From positions 1 through 9,182 of the forward strand of contig JAKALX010000127.1 of NCBI GenBank assembly GCA_021823905.1: a stretch of 9,182 nt of DNA. The letters run 5' to 3'. Below the pieces are notes generated by a model. It was not told where the DNA came from and searched no databases. It was given only the letters and a program-made list of their open reading frames with translations. The position numbers and the translations under genes were made by a program. This document shows, piece after piece, positions 1 through 5,806 of this stretch (position 1 is the first letter of the stretch; each line of letters starts with the position of its first letter). The stretch is from Chloroflexota bacterium. GTDB taxonomy: Bacteria; Chloroflexota; Dehalococcoidia; Tepidiformales; Tepidiformaceae.

Positions 1-1
1 C

Positions 2-409
2 GAAACCGGCGGCCTGCGTCTCTTCATCGACCCGCGGACCGCGCGCTACGCCAACGGCATCCGCATCCATTACGAATACCGGGGCCCCGATGTCAGCGGC
101 CTCCAGTTCCTCAACCCGAATCCGCTCTGGCTCGACGAGCGCGAGTTACAGATCCAGGACATCTTCGACAACCACATCAACCCGGCGATCGCTGCCCACG
201 GCGGCTGGGTGACGCTGATCGCCGTCGAGGGGACGACCGCGTACGTTCAGCTCGGCGGCGGCTGCCAGGGTTGCGGCCAGGCCGATGTCACCCTCAAACA
301 GGGCATCGCCGCCACGATCCTCGAGGAGGTCGAAGGGATCGAACGCGTGGTCGACGAGACCGACCACGACGCGGGCGAGAACCCCTATTTCAAGCCGTCG
401 AAGAAGTAG
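2..409 (+). CDS. NfuA/NifU-type iron-sulfur cluster carrier, 5'-truncated by the window edge
   Basis: The reading frame is open from base 2 to the TAG at 407-409, giving 135 residues of C-terminal sequence; the start lies outside the window. The first ~40 residues (GLRLFIDPRTARYANGI, then a segment ending LNPNPLW) resemble the A-type carrier (HesB/IscA) fold and contain no cysteine, as in the degenerate N-terminal domain of NfuA. The rest is a NifU C-terminal (Nfu) domain: an ELQIQDIFDNHINPAIAAHGG helix-turn, VEGTTAYVQLGGGCQGCGQAD, and a final helix ending VEGIERVVDETDH. The CxxC in GGCQGCG is the site that, in this family, binds a bridging [4Fe-4S] cluster in a dimer and passes it to apo-proteins in the cytoplasm. 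The next gene, a radical SAM enzyme that needs a [4Fe-4S] cluster, begins 10 nt downstream, so co-transcription and cluster delivery to it are plausible inferences. Domain assignment is confident; true NfuA orthology is not shown. Confidence 0.88.
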   Translation, partial: ETGGLRLFIDPRTARYANGIRIHYEYRGPDVSGLQFLNPNPLWLDERELQIQDIFDNHINPAIAAHGGWVTLIAVEGTTAYVQLGGGCQGCGQADVTLKQGIAATILEEVEGIERVVDETDHDAGENPYFKPSKK

Positions 410-419
410 CAGGCGTCGC

Positions 420-1826
420 ATGACGCCGCGCATCCTCCTCGTCTCGACCTATGAGATGGGCCACCAGCCGCTGGGCCTCGCCTCGGCCGCGGCCGCGCTC
501 CGGATCGCCGGATACGAAGTCGCCTGCCGCGACATTTCCGTCGAGCCGCTGCCTCCGGACCTCGTCGCGTCAGCCGGGCTGGTCGGCATCTCGGTTCCTA
601 TGCACACCGCTGCACGGCTCGGGATCGCAGTGGCGCGGCGCGTGCGAGAGCTGAACCCGCAAGCGCACGTCGCGTTCTACGGTCTCTACGCCACGCCGCT
701 GGCCGAGGTGCTCCGGACAGCGGGGCTGGCCGGCAGCGTCGTCGGCGGCGAATACGAAGCCGGCCTTGTGCGGCTCGCGGACGCACTGGCGGCTGAGGAC
801 CAACCTTGCGCCGTTGACCTTGCCTTCGAACGCCAGGACTACCCGGTCCCGGACCGCAACGGCCTCCCTCCGCTCGATCAGCACGCTCGACTCAGCGTCG
901 GCGGCGAGCTCCGGCTTGCCGCGTACGTCGAGGCGACGCGCGGCTGCGCCCACACCTGCACCCATTGCCCGATTACCCCCGTCTACGGCGGCCGGCTGCG
1001 CCTGGTCCAACCGGAGGTTGTCCTGGCGGACATCGATCAGCAGGTCGCGATGGGCGCGCGCCACATCACCTTCGGCGACCCGGACTTCCTCAACGCGGTC
1101 CCGCACTCGCTGGCGATCGTCCGTGAGCTCGGCCGCCGTCACCCGGGGGTGACTTTCGACGCGACGATCAAGGTCGAGCACCTGGTCGAGCATGAGGCGC
1201 TGCTGCCGGGCCTACGCGACGCCGGCTGCCTCTTCATCACCTCGGCTTTCGAATCGACGAACGACGCGATCCTGGGACGGCTGGAAAAGGGGCATACGCG
1301 GGCGCACATGGAACGCGCGCTGGCGTTCGCCGAGCGGGCAGGCTTGACCATCCGCCCAACCTGGGTGGCGTTCACGCCCTGGACAACCGCGCGCGATTAC
1401 CTCGACCTGCTAGCGTTCGTCGCGGAGCACGGGCTCGTGGGCAACGTGCAGTCGGTGCAATTCGGATTGCGGCTGCTGCTGCCGCCGGGATCGCCGCTGG
1501 TGCCGGTGCTCGCAAGCGACGGCCTCCTCGGGCCGTTCGACGACAACGGCCTGACGTTCACCTGGAAGAACCCGGACCCGCGGATGGACGCGTTGCAGCG
1601 GGAGGTGGCAGCGATCGTCGAAGCGGCGGCAGCGGCCCACGACCACGACGCCGGCGTGCCAGCGGAAATCACGCTCGCGAAGGTGCGGCAGGCCGCCTAT
1701 CGCGCGCTCGAGGGCCGCGACGCGCCACCCGTTGCCACGCGGCCAGCGAAGGCCGTTCCCGGCCTGACGGAATCCTGGTTCTGCTGAGCGGAGCCAACCC
1801 CGGAGCAGTTCGCTCCGCTCCATTGA
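420..1826 (+). CDS. Radical SAM selenoprotein, CUAEP-tail family (TGA at 1785 read as selenocysteine)
   Basis: Predicted 468-residue cytoplasmic enzyme. The ATG at 420 is chosen because MTPRILLVSTYEMGHQPLGL matches the usual opening strand of a B12-binding-like domain; the frame extends further upstream only inside the Nfu gene. Residues 1-125 form a Rossmann-like B12-binding-type domain without the DxHxxG cobalamin ligand motif. The radical SAM core starts near 165, with the cluster motif RGCAHTCTHC: Cys176, Cys180 and Cys183 in CX3CX2C spacing. FGDPDFLN at 218-225, SAFEST at 275-280 and RPTWVAFTPW at 312-321 fit later TIM-barrel strands. The TGA at 1785-1787 follows Trp-Phe-Cys. In-frame continuation gives AEPTPEQFAPLH and then TGA at 1824-1826. 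With TGA as Sec456 the tail is CUAEP, which I recall as the defining tail of the CUAEP/CCAEP radical SAM (seleno)protein family; other members carry CCAEP. A hairpin fitting a bacterial SECIS follows the TGA. Substrate and reaction are unknown. If no recoding occurs, the product is 455 residues ending in WFC. The Nfu-type gene directly upstream suggests Fe-S supply. Confidence 0.85.
1785..1787 (+). other. Selenocysteine codon (TGA), Sec456 of the radical SAM protein
   Basis: This in-frame TGA is preceded by TGC (Cys455) and followed by GCG GAG CCA (Ala-Glu-Pro). The flanking residues C-[TGA]-A-E-P match the C-U-A-E-P tail, in which cysteine replaces U in non-selenium relatives. The next in-frame stop is 12 codons later. 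A hairpin starting within the TGA supports recoding. Recoding needs SelA, SelB, SelD and tRNA-Sec, none of which is in this window. Confidence 0.82.
1786..1820 (+). promoter_or_regulatory. Bacterial SECIS-like hairpin for selenocysteine insertion
   Basis: GAGCGGAGC at 1786-1794 pairs perfectly with GCTCCGCTC at 1812-1820 (9 bp, seven of them G-C). After a C1795/C1811 mismatch, AAC (1796-1798) pairs with GTT (1808-1810), leaving a nine-base apical loop CCCGGAGCA (1799-1807) that contains G residues. Bacterial SECIS elements lie inside the coding region immediately 3' of the UGA and present a small G-containing apical loop roughly 15-35 nt downstream of it; SelB with Sec-tRNA binds this loop. 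The loop G residues here are 15-16 nt past the UGA, at the near end of that range. It is not a typical intrinsic terminator because no T-run follows. Pairing was done by eye; no folding energy was computed. Confidence 0.7.
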
Positions 1827-1851
1827 CGCCGCCGGCCACAGTTCGCATACT
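1823..1851 (+). promoter_or_regulatory. Candidate sigma70-type promoter of the helicase gene
   Basis: A -35 like TTGACG (1823-1828, five of six to TTGACA) is separated by exactly 17 bp from a -10 like CATACT (1846-1851, four of six to TATAAT). Transcription would begin near 1858, about 26 nt before the helicase start. The -35 hexamer physically overlaps the selenoprotein's true stop codon at 1824-1826. Assigned by motif and spacing only. Confidence 0.5.
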
Positions 1852-1853
1852 TC

Positions 1854-1867
1854 CGAACATGTGTGCG
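1854..1867 (+). promoter_or_regulatory. Candidate LexA (SOS) box upstream of the repair helicase
   Basis: CGAACATGTGTGCG differs at one base from the palindromic CGAAC-N4-GTTCG box used by LexA in Bacillus and mycobacteria (T to G in the right half-site). It sits just after the candidate -10 and covers the predicted transcription start, a position where a bound repressor would block initiation. The gene it precedes is of the MrfA/YprA repair-helicase type, so damage control makes sense. The LexA site used by this organism is not known from the window. Confidence 0.45.
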
Positions 1868-1883
1868 CATACGGCCCTGAAAC

Positions 1884-4184
1884 GTGGTTAAGCCGCCTCC
1901 GGCGTACCCCGTGCCGGCGGTGCGGCGGATCCCCGCGGAGCTCGTCGCGCAGCGGATCGTCTCCGAGCTGCAGGCGAAGCCGACCGACACGGTCGTCCGC
2001 CGCGTCGAGGGGCGCGACGCGCGCTTCGCGGACTGGCCGGAGGCGCTCGACGAGCGGCTCGTGGCGGCGCTCAAGCGGCGGGGGATCGAGCGGCCGTACA
2101 CGCACCAGGCGAAAGCGATCGGCCATGCGCTCGCGGGTGAGAACGTCGTGGTCGTGACGCCCACCGCTAGCGGCAAGACGCTCTGCTACAACGCGCCGGT
2201 CCTCTCAAGCATCCTCAAGGATCCGTCGACGCGCGCCATGTACCTGTTCCCGACGAAAGCGCTCGCGCAGGACCAGCTCGACGAGCTGCACGGACTTTTT
2301 ACGGACCTCGGCGAGGACGTGCGGACCTTCACCTACGACGGCGACACGCCCGCCGACGCGCGCAGGGCGGTACGCCAGGCCGGTCACATCGTCCTGACGA
2401 ACCCGGATATGCTGCACACCGCTATCCTTCCCCACCACACGAAATGGGTGCAGCTCTTCGAAAGCCTGGACTACGTCGTCCTCGACGAGCTGCACACCTA
2501 CCGCGGCGTCTTCGGGAGCCATCTCGCGAATGTCCTCCGGCGGCTGCGGCGGATCTGCCAGTTCTACGGCTCGGACCCGACCTTCATCCTCTGCTCGGCG
2601 ACGATCGCGAACCCGGGCGAGCTGGCGCAGGCCCTGGTCGGTGACGACGTGGAGCTGGTCGACGACAACGGGGCGCCGGCCGGGGAGCGCGTCGTCGTCA
2701 TCCATAACCCCCCGGTCGTCAACCGCGAGCTCGGCATCCGCCAGTCCTCGATCAAGTCGGCGCGGGACATCGCGGGGAAGCTCATCCGCTCGGGCGTGCA
2801 GACGATCGTCTTCGCGCCGAGCCGGGTGCGGGTCGAGCTGCTGCTGACGTACCTCCGCGAGACGCTTCGCAACAAACCCGGCGACCCGGAGCGCGTGGCC
2901 GGCTACCGCGGCGGCTATCTGCCGAACGAGCGTCGGGCCATCGAACGGGGCCTTCGCGACGGCACGATCCGCGGCGTCGTCGCGACGAACGCGCTCGAAC
3001 TCGGGATCGACATCGGCGGCCTCGGCGCCAGCGTTGTCGTCGGCTATCCGGGGGCGCTGGCCAGCCTCTGGCAGCAGTTCGGGCGCGCCGGGCGGACGCA
3101 GGAGACCTCGCTTTCCGTGCTGGTGGCGTCTTCGAACCCGCTGGACCAGTACGTCGCGACCCACCCGGAGTTCGTCTTCGAACGCAGCGTCGAACGCGGC
3201 CTGATCGACCCGGACAACCTGTTCATCCTCGGGAGCCACCTGAAGTGCGCGGCCTTCGAGCTGCCGTTCACCGTCGGCGAAGCGTTCGGGGCGCACACGG
3301 ACGAGCTGCTCGACATCCTCTACGAGGAAGGCGTGCTCCAGAAGGCGAACAACCGCTACCACTGGATGAGCGAAGCGTACCCCGCGGAGCAGGTTTCGCT
3401 GCGCACGGCGAGCACGGACAACTTCGTCATCATCGAGCAGGGGCCGCAGCCGAAAGTGATCGGCGAGTGCGACCGGCCCAGCGCGCCCCTGCTCATCCAC
3501 GAGGACGCGATCTACATCCACCGAGGGCAGCAGTACCAGGTCGAATACCTCGACTGGGACGACAAGAAGGCCTACGTCACGCCGGTCGCGGTCGACTACT
3601 ACACGGACGCGCAATTGGCGGTCGAGCTCAAGGTCCTGGACAGCTTCCAGCAGGAGGGCGCGGCGGCCGGGTCGCACGAGATGGGCGAGGTGGCGATCAC
3701 CTTCCTCGCCACGATCTTCAAGAAGGTGAAGCTGCACACGCACGAGAACGTCGGCTGGGGGAAGATCGCGATCCCCGAGGAGAATCTGCACACGACGGCC
3801 TATTGGCTGAGCTTCGACGAGCCTGCAACGAGCGGGCTCGGCCGGGAGGAGATCGCCGCCGGCCTCCAGGGGATCGCACACCTGGCCCGCAACCTGGCGC
3901 CGATCTATTGCCTCTGCGATCCGCGCGACGTCGGCGGCGAGACGCACGTCCGCTCGCCGTACAACGAGCTGCCGACGGTCTTCCTCTACGACGCCGTCCC
4001 GGGCGGCGTCGGCCTCGCGGAGAAGCTGTTCGAGGTGCGCAACGACCTGGCGGAAGCCTGCCTGGCCTTGGTCCAATCGTGCGACTGTCCGAACGGCTGC
4101 CCCGGTTGCGTTGGTCCCCAGGTAGAGAGCCGGAGCCCGGCGAAAGCGGCGGCGAAGCGGATGCTTGAGCGTCTCCGGGGCTAA
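1884..4184 (+). CDS. DEXH-box DNA helicase with DUF1998 zinc-cysteine domain, MrfA/YprA type
   Basis: 766 residues, close to the ~750 of Bacillus subtilis MrfA (YprA), an ATP-dependent 3'-5' DNA helicase for repair of mitomycin-type damage. Motifs in order: YTHQ (72-75) near the Q-motif position, Walker A TPTASGKT (92-99), DELH (201-204), SAT (238-240), ATNALELGID (367-376), and QQFGRAGR (397-404). The C-terminal half is the DUF1998/MZB module: YCLCD (Cys676, Cys678) and then CDCPNGCPGC (Cys733, 735, 739, 742), the four-cysteine metal site typical of MrfA. All catalytic motifs are intact. GTG at 1884 is the first possible start after the in-frame TGA at 1878-1880; GTG at 1911 is an alternative. 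Neither has a clear Shine-Dalgarno, so the transcript may have a short or weak leader. A candidate promoter and LexA-like box lie directly upstream. The stop codon overlaps the mazF stop on the other strand by 3 bases. The family assignment is strong; the repair role is inferred from the family. Confidence 0.92.
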   Translation: MVKPPPAYPVPAVRRIPAELVAQRIVSELQAKPTDTVVRRVEGRDARFADWPEALDERLVAALKRRGIERPYTHQAKAIGHALAGENVVVVTPTASGKTLCYNAPVLSSILKDPSTRAMYLFPTKALAQDQLDELHGLFTDLGEDVRTFTYDGDTPADARRAVRQAGHIVLTNPDMLHTAILPHHTKWVQLFESLDYVVLDELHTYRGVFGSHLANVLRRLRRICQFYGSDPTFILCSATIANPGELAQALVGDDVELVDDNGAPAGERVVVIHNPPVVNRELGIRQSSIKSARDIAGKLIRSGVQTIVFAPSRVRVELLLTYLRETLRNKPGDPERVAGYRGGYLPNERRAIERGLRDGTIRGVVATNALELGIDIGGLGASVVVGYPGALASLWQQFGRAGRTQETSLSVLVASSNPLDQYVATHPEFVFERSVERGLIDPDNLFILGSHLKCAAFELPFTVGEAFGAHTDELLDILYEEGVLQKANNRYHWMSEAYPAEQVSLRTASTDNFVIIEQGPQPKVIGECDRPSAPLLIHEDAIYIHRGQQYQVEYLDWDDKKAYVTPVAVDYYTDAQLAVELKVLDSFQQEGAAAGSHEMGEVAITFLATIFKKVKLHTHENVGWGKIAIPEENLHTTAYWLSFDEPATSGLGREEIAAGLQGIAHLARNLAPIYCLCDPRDVGGETHVRSPYNELPTVFLYDAVPGGVGLAEKLFEVRNDLAEACLALVQSCDCPNGCPGCVGPQVESRSPAKAAAKRMLERLRG

Positions 4185-4549
4185 CGAGGCGCTGGAAGCG
4201 CCCAATCGATCCCGAGCACGATCAGGATGGCCTCCTCGATGCGCTGTAGCGTCTCGGGCGAGACGGAACCCCAGCGCCGGCCGAATCGGGCCTCTGAGAG
4301 TGCGCGAATCTGGTCCGCGAGGGCGACGGAATCGACGGCGAGGCCGCCGTCGGGTGTGGAGACCACGACGTGATACGGCAGAAGCTGGCGGCCCTCTTTC
4401 ATCGTTGTCAGCGGGACAACGAGCGCCTGGCGCCGCGTCGCATTCACCGAGTCGCGTGTCATCACGATGACCGGGCGCGTCCCGCCTTGCTCCGAGCCTT
4501 CGACCGGCTCGAGACGAGCGCTGTAGACCTCACCGCGCCTCACTCGCAT
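4181..4549 (-). CDS. mazF: MazF/PemK-type toxin, endoribonuclease
   Basis: 122-residue MazF fold, normal length (110-125). It opens MRVRRGEVYSARLEPVEGSE, followed by GGTRPVIVMTRDSVN and ALVVPLTT. Arg25 in TRPVIV and Thr48 in PLTT fall at the positions known as catalytic in Bacillus MazF, so the enzyme looks intact. The family cleaves single-stranded mRNA at short specific sequences and stops growth when its antitoxin is lost. ATG at 4549 (reading leftward) is preferred over an in-frame TTG at 4564, because homology begins at MRVRRGEVY and the TTG would lengthen the overlap with the antitoxin gene. With the ATG the two genes overlap by 10 nt, typical of coupled toxin-antitoxin pairs. The gene ends tail to tail with the helicase gene, stop codons overlapping. 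The cleavage sequence cannot be predicted from here. Confidence 0.92.
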   Translation of the reverse strand: MRVRRGEVYSARLEPVEGSEQGGTRPVIVMTRDSVNATRRQALVVPLTTMKEGRQLLPYHVVVSTPDGGLAVDSVALADQIRALSEARFGRRWGSVSPETLQRIEEAILIVLGIDWALPAPR

Positions 4550-4851
4550 GGATACGGTCCACAATCCTCATCCAGCTTCAGCCACTCGTCGCGATCAGCG
4601 GCCTCGAAGTCCTTCATCACTTCTTGTTCCATTGCGAGAAGAGCCGGATCGGAGGACGCGGCGAGGATCTGGCGGTCGATCTCCTCGCTCCGGCGGCGGC
4701 GGAGCTCACGCTCGAGCGCTTCGTTCAGGAGCTCATTGCGGCTCTCCGCGCGGCCCTCGGCAATTTCGCCGTCAACGAAGGCGAGCAGGTCGGCCGAAAG
4801 CGCGACCGTCGTCCTGATCGTCCGTCGCCGAGACGCATTTCTGATGCTCAT
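4540..4851 (-). CDS. mazE: Ribbon-helix-helix antitoxin of the MazE/CopG type
   Basis: 103 residues. The N-terminal part (RTIRTTVALSADLLAFVD, then an EGRAESRNELLNEALERELRR helix) has the strand-helix-helix pattern of a CopG/RHH DNA-binding domain, residues ~10-52. The C-terminal half is acidic and ends MKDFEAADRDEWLKLDEDCG; in such pairs this flexible part wraps and inhibits MazF. The start at 4851 has a GGAG Shine-Dalgarno (4860-4863) 8 nt upstream. The 3' end overlaps mazF by 10 nt, so the two are translated from one mRNA with the antitoxin first. Antitoxins of this kind usually repress their own promoter; a candidate operator lies 20-45 nt upstream of the start. It is closer to mycobacterial-style RHH MazE proteins than to the AbrB-fold MazE of E. 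coli, so the symbol is functional rather than orthologous. Confidence 0.85.
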   Translation of the reverse strand: MSIRNASRRRTIRTTVALSADLLAFVDGEIAEGRAESRNELLNEALERELRRRRSEEIDRQILAASSDPALLAMEQEVMKDFEAADRDEWLKLDEDCGPYPCE

Positions 4852-4870
4852 TCCGATGTCTCCAGCGACA

Positions 4871-4896
4871 GCATACTGAGCATCGCCCAGGTATGC
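4871..4896 (-). promoter_or_regulatory. Candidate autoregulatory operator of the mazEF pair
   Basis: GCATAC (4871-4876) and GTATGC (4891-4896) form an inverted repeat whose half-sites are 20 bp apart, about two helical turns, suiting two ribbon-helix-helix dimers on one DNA face. On the minus strand the proximal half carries TATGCT, a possible -10 hexamer, with no convincing -35. It sits 20-45 nt upstream of the antitoxin start. Based on symmetry and position only. Confidence 0.4.
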
Positions 4897-4943
4897 GAGA
4901 CTTCAGCGTCCACGCAGCGCGGATCGGTGCTCCGGCTGGAACC

Positions 4944-4973
4944 AAAAAACCCCCGGCGATCGGCCGGGGGTTT
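4944..4973 (-). terminator. Intrinsic (Rho-independent) terminator of tatA
   Basis: AAACCCCCGGC (4947-4957) is perfectly complementary to GCCGGGGGTTT (4963-4973), an 11-bp stem with a 5-base loop. Read on the minus strand the stem is followed by an uninterrupted T6 run (the A6 at 4944-4949 on the plus strand). It lies about 20 nt past the tatA stop. On the plus strand the T-run is only three bases, so it should act mainly on minus-strand transcription and insulate mazEF from tatA read-through. Confidence 0.9.
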
Positions 4974-4993
4974 CGAACGGCATCTCGATGCTG

Positions 4994-5263
4994 CTAGAAG
5001 ATGTTCTTCTGCGGCTGATCGCCCTGCGCTGGCGGCGCCGCTGGCTGCTGCGCGGGGGGCGGCGCGTACTGTTGCTGGGGCGGCTGGACCTGGGCCTGAG
5101 CCTGCTGCTGCTTCTGCTCGTCTTCGTCCTTGATCGCCCTGCGGAACTCCTTCACGGAGCTGCCAAGGTCGCGGCCAAGGCCGCTCAGCTTCCCGACGCC
5201 GAAAAGGAGCACGATGATGATGCCGATGATGATGAGCTCGGGCGCTCCCAGGGTTCCGAACAT
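4994..5263 (-). CDS. tatA: TatA-type subunit of the twin-arginine protein translocase
   Basis: 89 residues. Glu9 is followed by a single membrane helix LIIIGIIIVLL (10-20), then the hallmark Phe-Gly hinge (FG, 21-22) and an amphipathic helix GKLSGLGRDLGSSVKEFRRAI (24-44), then a charged DEDEQ. The FG hinge and lack of a TatB-like extended domain favour TatA over TatB. The family oligomerises in the cytoplasmic membrane to carry folded, often cofactor-containing, proteins across with TatC. Residues ~50-88 are a low-complexity Gln/Pro/Ala tail (QQQAQAQVQPPQQQYAPPP and so on) of unknown role; such tails are often dispensable in TatA. No tatC is nearby. GAGAG (5271-5275), 7 nt upstream, serves as ribosome binding site. 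The 98-nt gap to the xdhC-like gene contains a small inverted repeat GGAAT-N4-ATTCC (5317-5330) but no promoter I can defend. A strong terminator follows. Confidence 0.92.
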   Translation of the reverse strand: MFGTLGAPELIIIGIIIVLLFGVGKLSGLGRDLGSSVKEFRRAIKDEDEQKQQQAQAQVQPPQQQYAPPPAQQPAAPPAQGDQPQKNIF

Positions 5264-5361
5264 AGCCTGACTCTCTTTCGCGAACTTCGTGCGCGAGCCC
5301 GCAAGCCAATGGTACAGGAATTCTCATTCCCGCGATCCGTTCCGTCTTAACCGGCGGTATG

Positions 5362-5673
5362 TTACCCGATGCGCTCGACGAAGACGTCCATCACCCCGCC
5401 GCAGATCTTGTCGTCTCCGTCGGTCGGCTCGGTGAGGTCAACGGTCACGATCCGGGCGCGGCCGTCCTGCAATACGTCCATCGCCTCCTGCCAGACCTCG
5501 GCTTCACCGCAGCCGCCGCCGATGGTGCCAAAGAAGGAGCCGTCGTGACGAACCACCATCTTCGCGCCGGTCTTCCGCGGCGTCGAGCCACGCGTCCGAG
5601 CCACCGTGGCGAGCACGACCGGCTGCTGCTTCTCGATCGCCGTGGCGATCTCGCGGTAAATCTCGTCCTGCAT
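5362..5673 (-). CDS. XdhC/CoxI-family N-terminal domain protein, stand-alone
   Basis: 103 residues matching the XdhC_CoxI domain: PVVLATVARTRGSTPRKTGAKM (18-39), DGSFFGTIGGGCGEAEV (44-60), RIVTVDL, and a closing CGGVMDVFVERIG. Full XdhC proteins (~250-350 residues) add a C-terminal Rossmann domain; here the gene ends after the first domain with a clean TAA, and no second domain follows. XdhC proteins assist insertion of the sulfurated molybdenum cofactor into xanthine dehydrogenase or CO dehydrogenase relatives. The GGGCG cysteine lies in the conserved GGGC.E motif of the family. No molybdoenzyme genes lie in the window, so its client is unknown. The start codon lacks a clear Shine-Dalgarno. 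Family call is firm; function is inferred from the family, and stand-alone N domains are less studied. Confidence 0.85.
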   Translation of the reverse strand: MQDEIYREIATAIEKQQPVVLATVARTRGSTPRKTGAKMVVRHDGSFFGTIGGGCGEAEVWQEAMDVLQDGRARIVTVDLTEPTDGDDKICGGVMDVFVERIG

Positions 5674-5770
5674 GGAACGATCGTCGCAGGACCGCGACCG
5701 CTTCGCAAGCAGAGGTACGGGTTCGGCAACTGAACTTGATCAGGCCATCCTGTGCCCCTGCGATTGGCGG

Positions 5771-5776
5771 TATGAT
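5771..5776 (+). promoter_or_regulatory. Candidate -10 element upstream of the PAS gene
   Basis: TATGAT (five of six to TATAAT) lies 30 nt before the PAS protein start, in the 133-nt divergent gap shared with the xdhC-like gene. No good -35 hexamer is found 16-18 bp upstream, so it would need an activator or a different sigma preference. Confidence 0.35.
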
Positions 5777-5806
5777 CCTGCGACCACTGGGAAGAGGAAT
5801 GCCACG

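Noticed and set aside
285..419. N-terminal extension of the radical SAM protein upstream of 420
   Set aside because: The extra residues are Arg/Ser-rich, encoded inside the Nfu gene in another frame, and the recognisable domain starts at the ATG at 420.
1786..1820. Hairpin as an intrinsic terminator after the radical SAM gene
   Set aside because: No T-run follows on either strand; the next bases are CATTGACGCC. Its position at an in-frame TGA with an AEP continuation fits a SECIS better.
1841..1858. GTTCG-N8-CGAAC as an alternative LexA-type palindrome
   Set aside because: Spacing of 8 bp with outward-reversed half-sites does not match GAAC-N4-GTTC; the overlapping site at 1854-1867 fits far better.
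2205..4205. Long minus-strand open frame (666 residues) opposite the helicase
   Set aside because: Arg/Asp/Val-rich composition without any domain pattern; an antisense shadow of the high-GC helicase gene, which has all its motifs.
4550..4564. TTG start for mazF, five codons upstream
   Set aside because: It would enlarge the overlap with the antitoxin gene and add residues not typical of MazF; ATG at 4549 matches the family start.
5353..5361. GGCGGTATG, shared with the candidate PAS promoter at 5766-5774, as a second promoter
   Set aside because: It points rightward into the 3' end of the minus-strand xdhC-like gene, with no plus-strand gene to drive.
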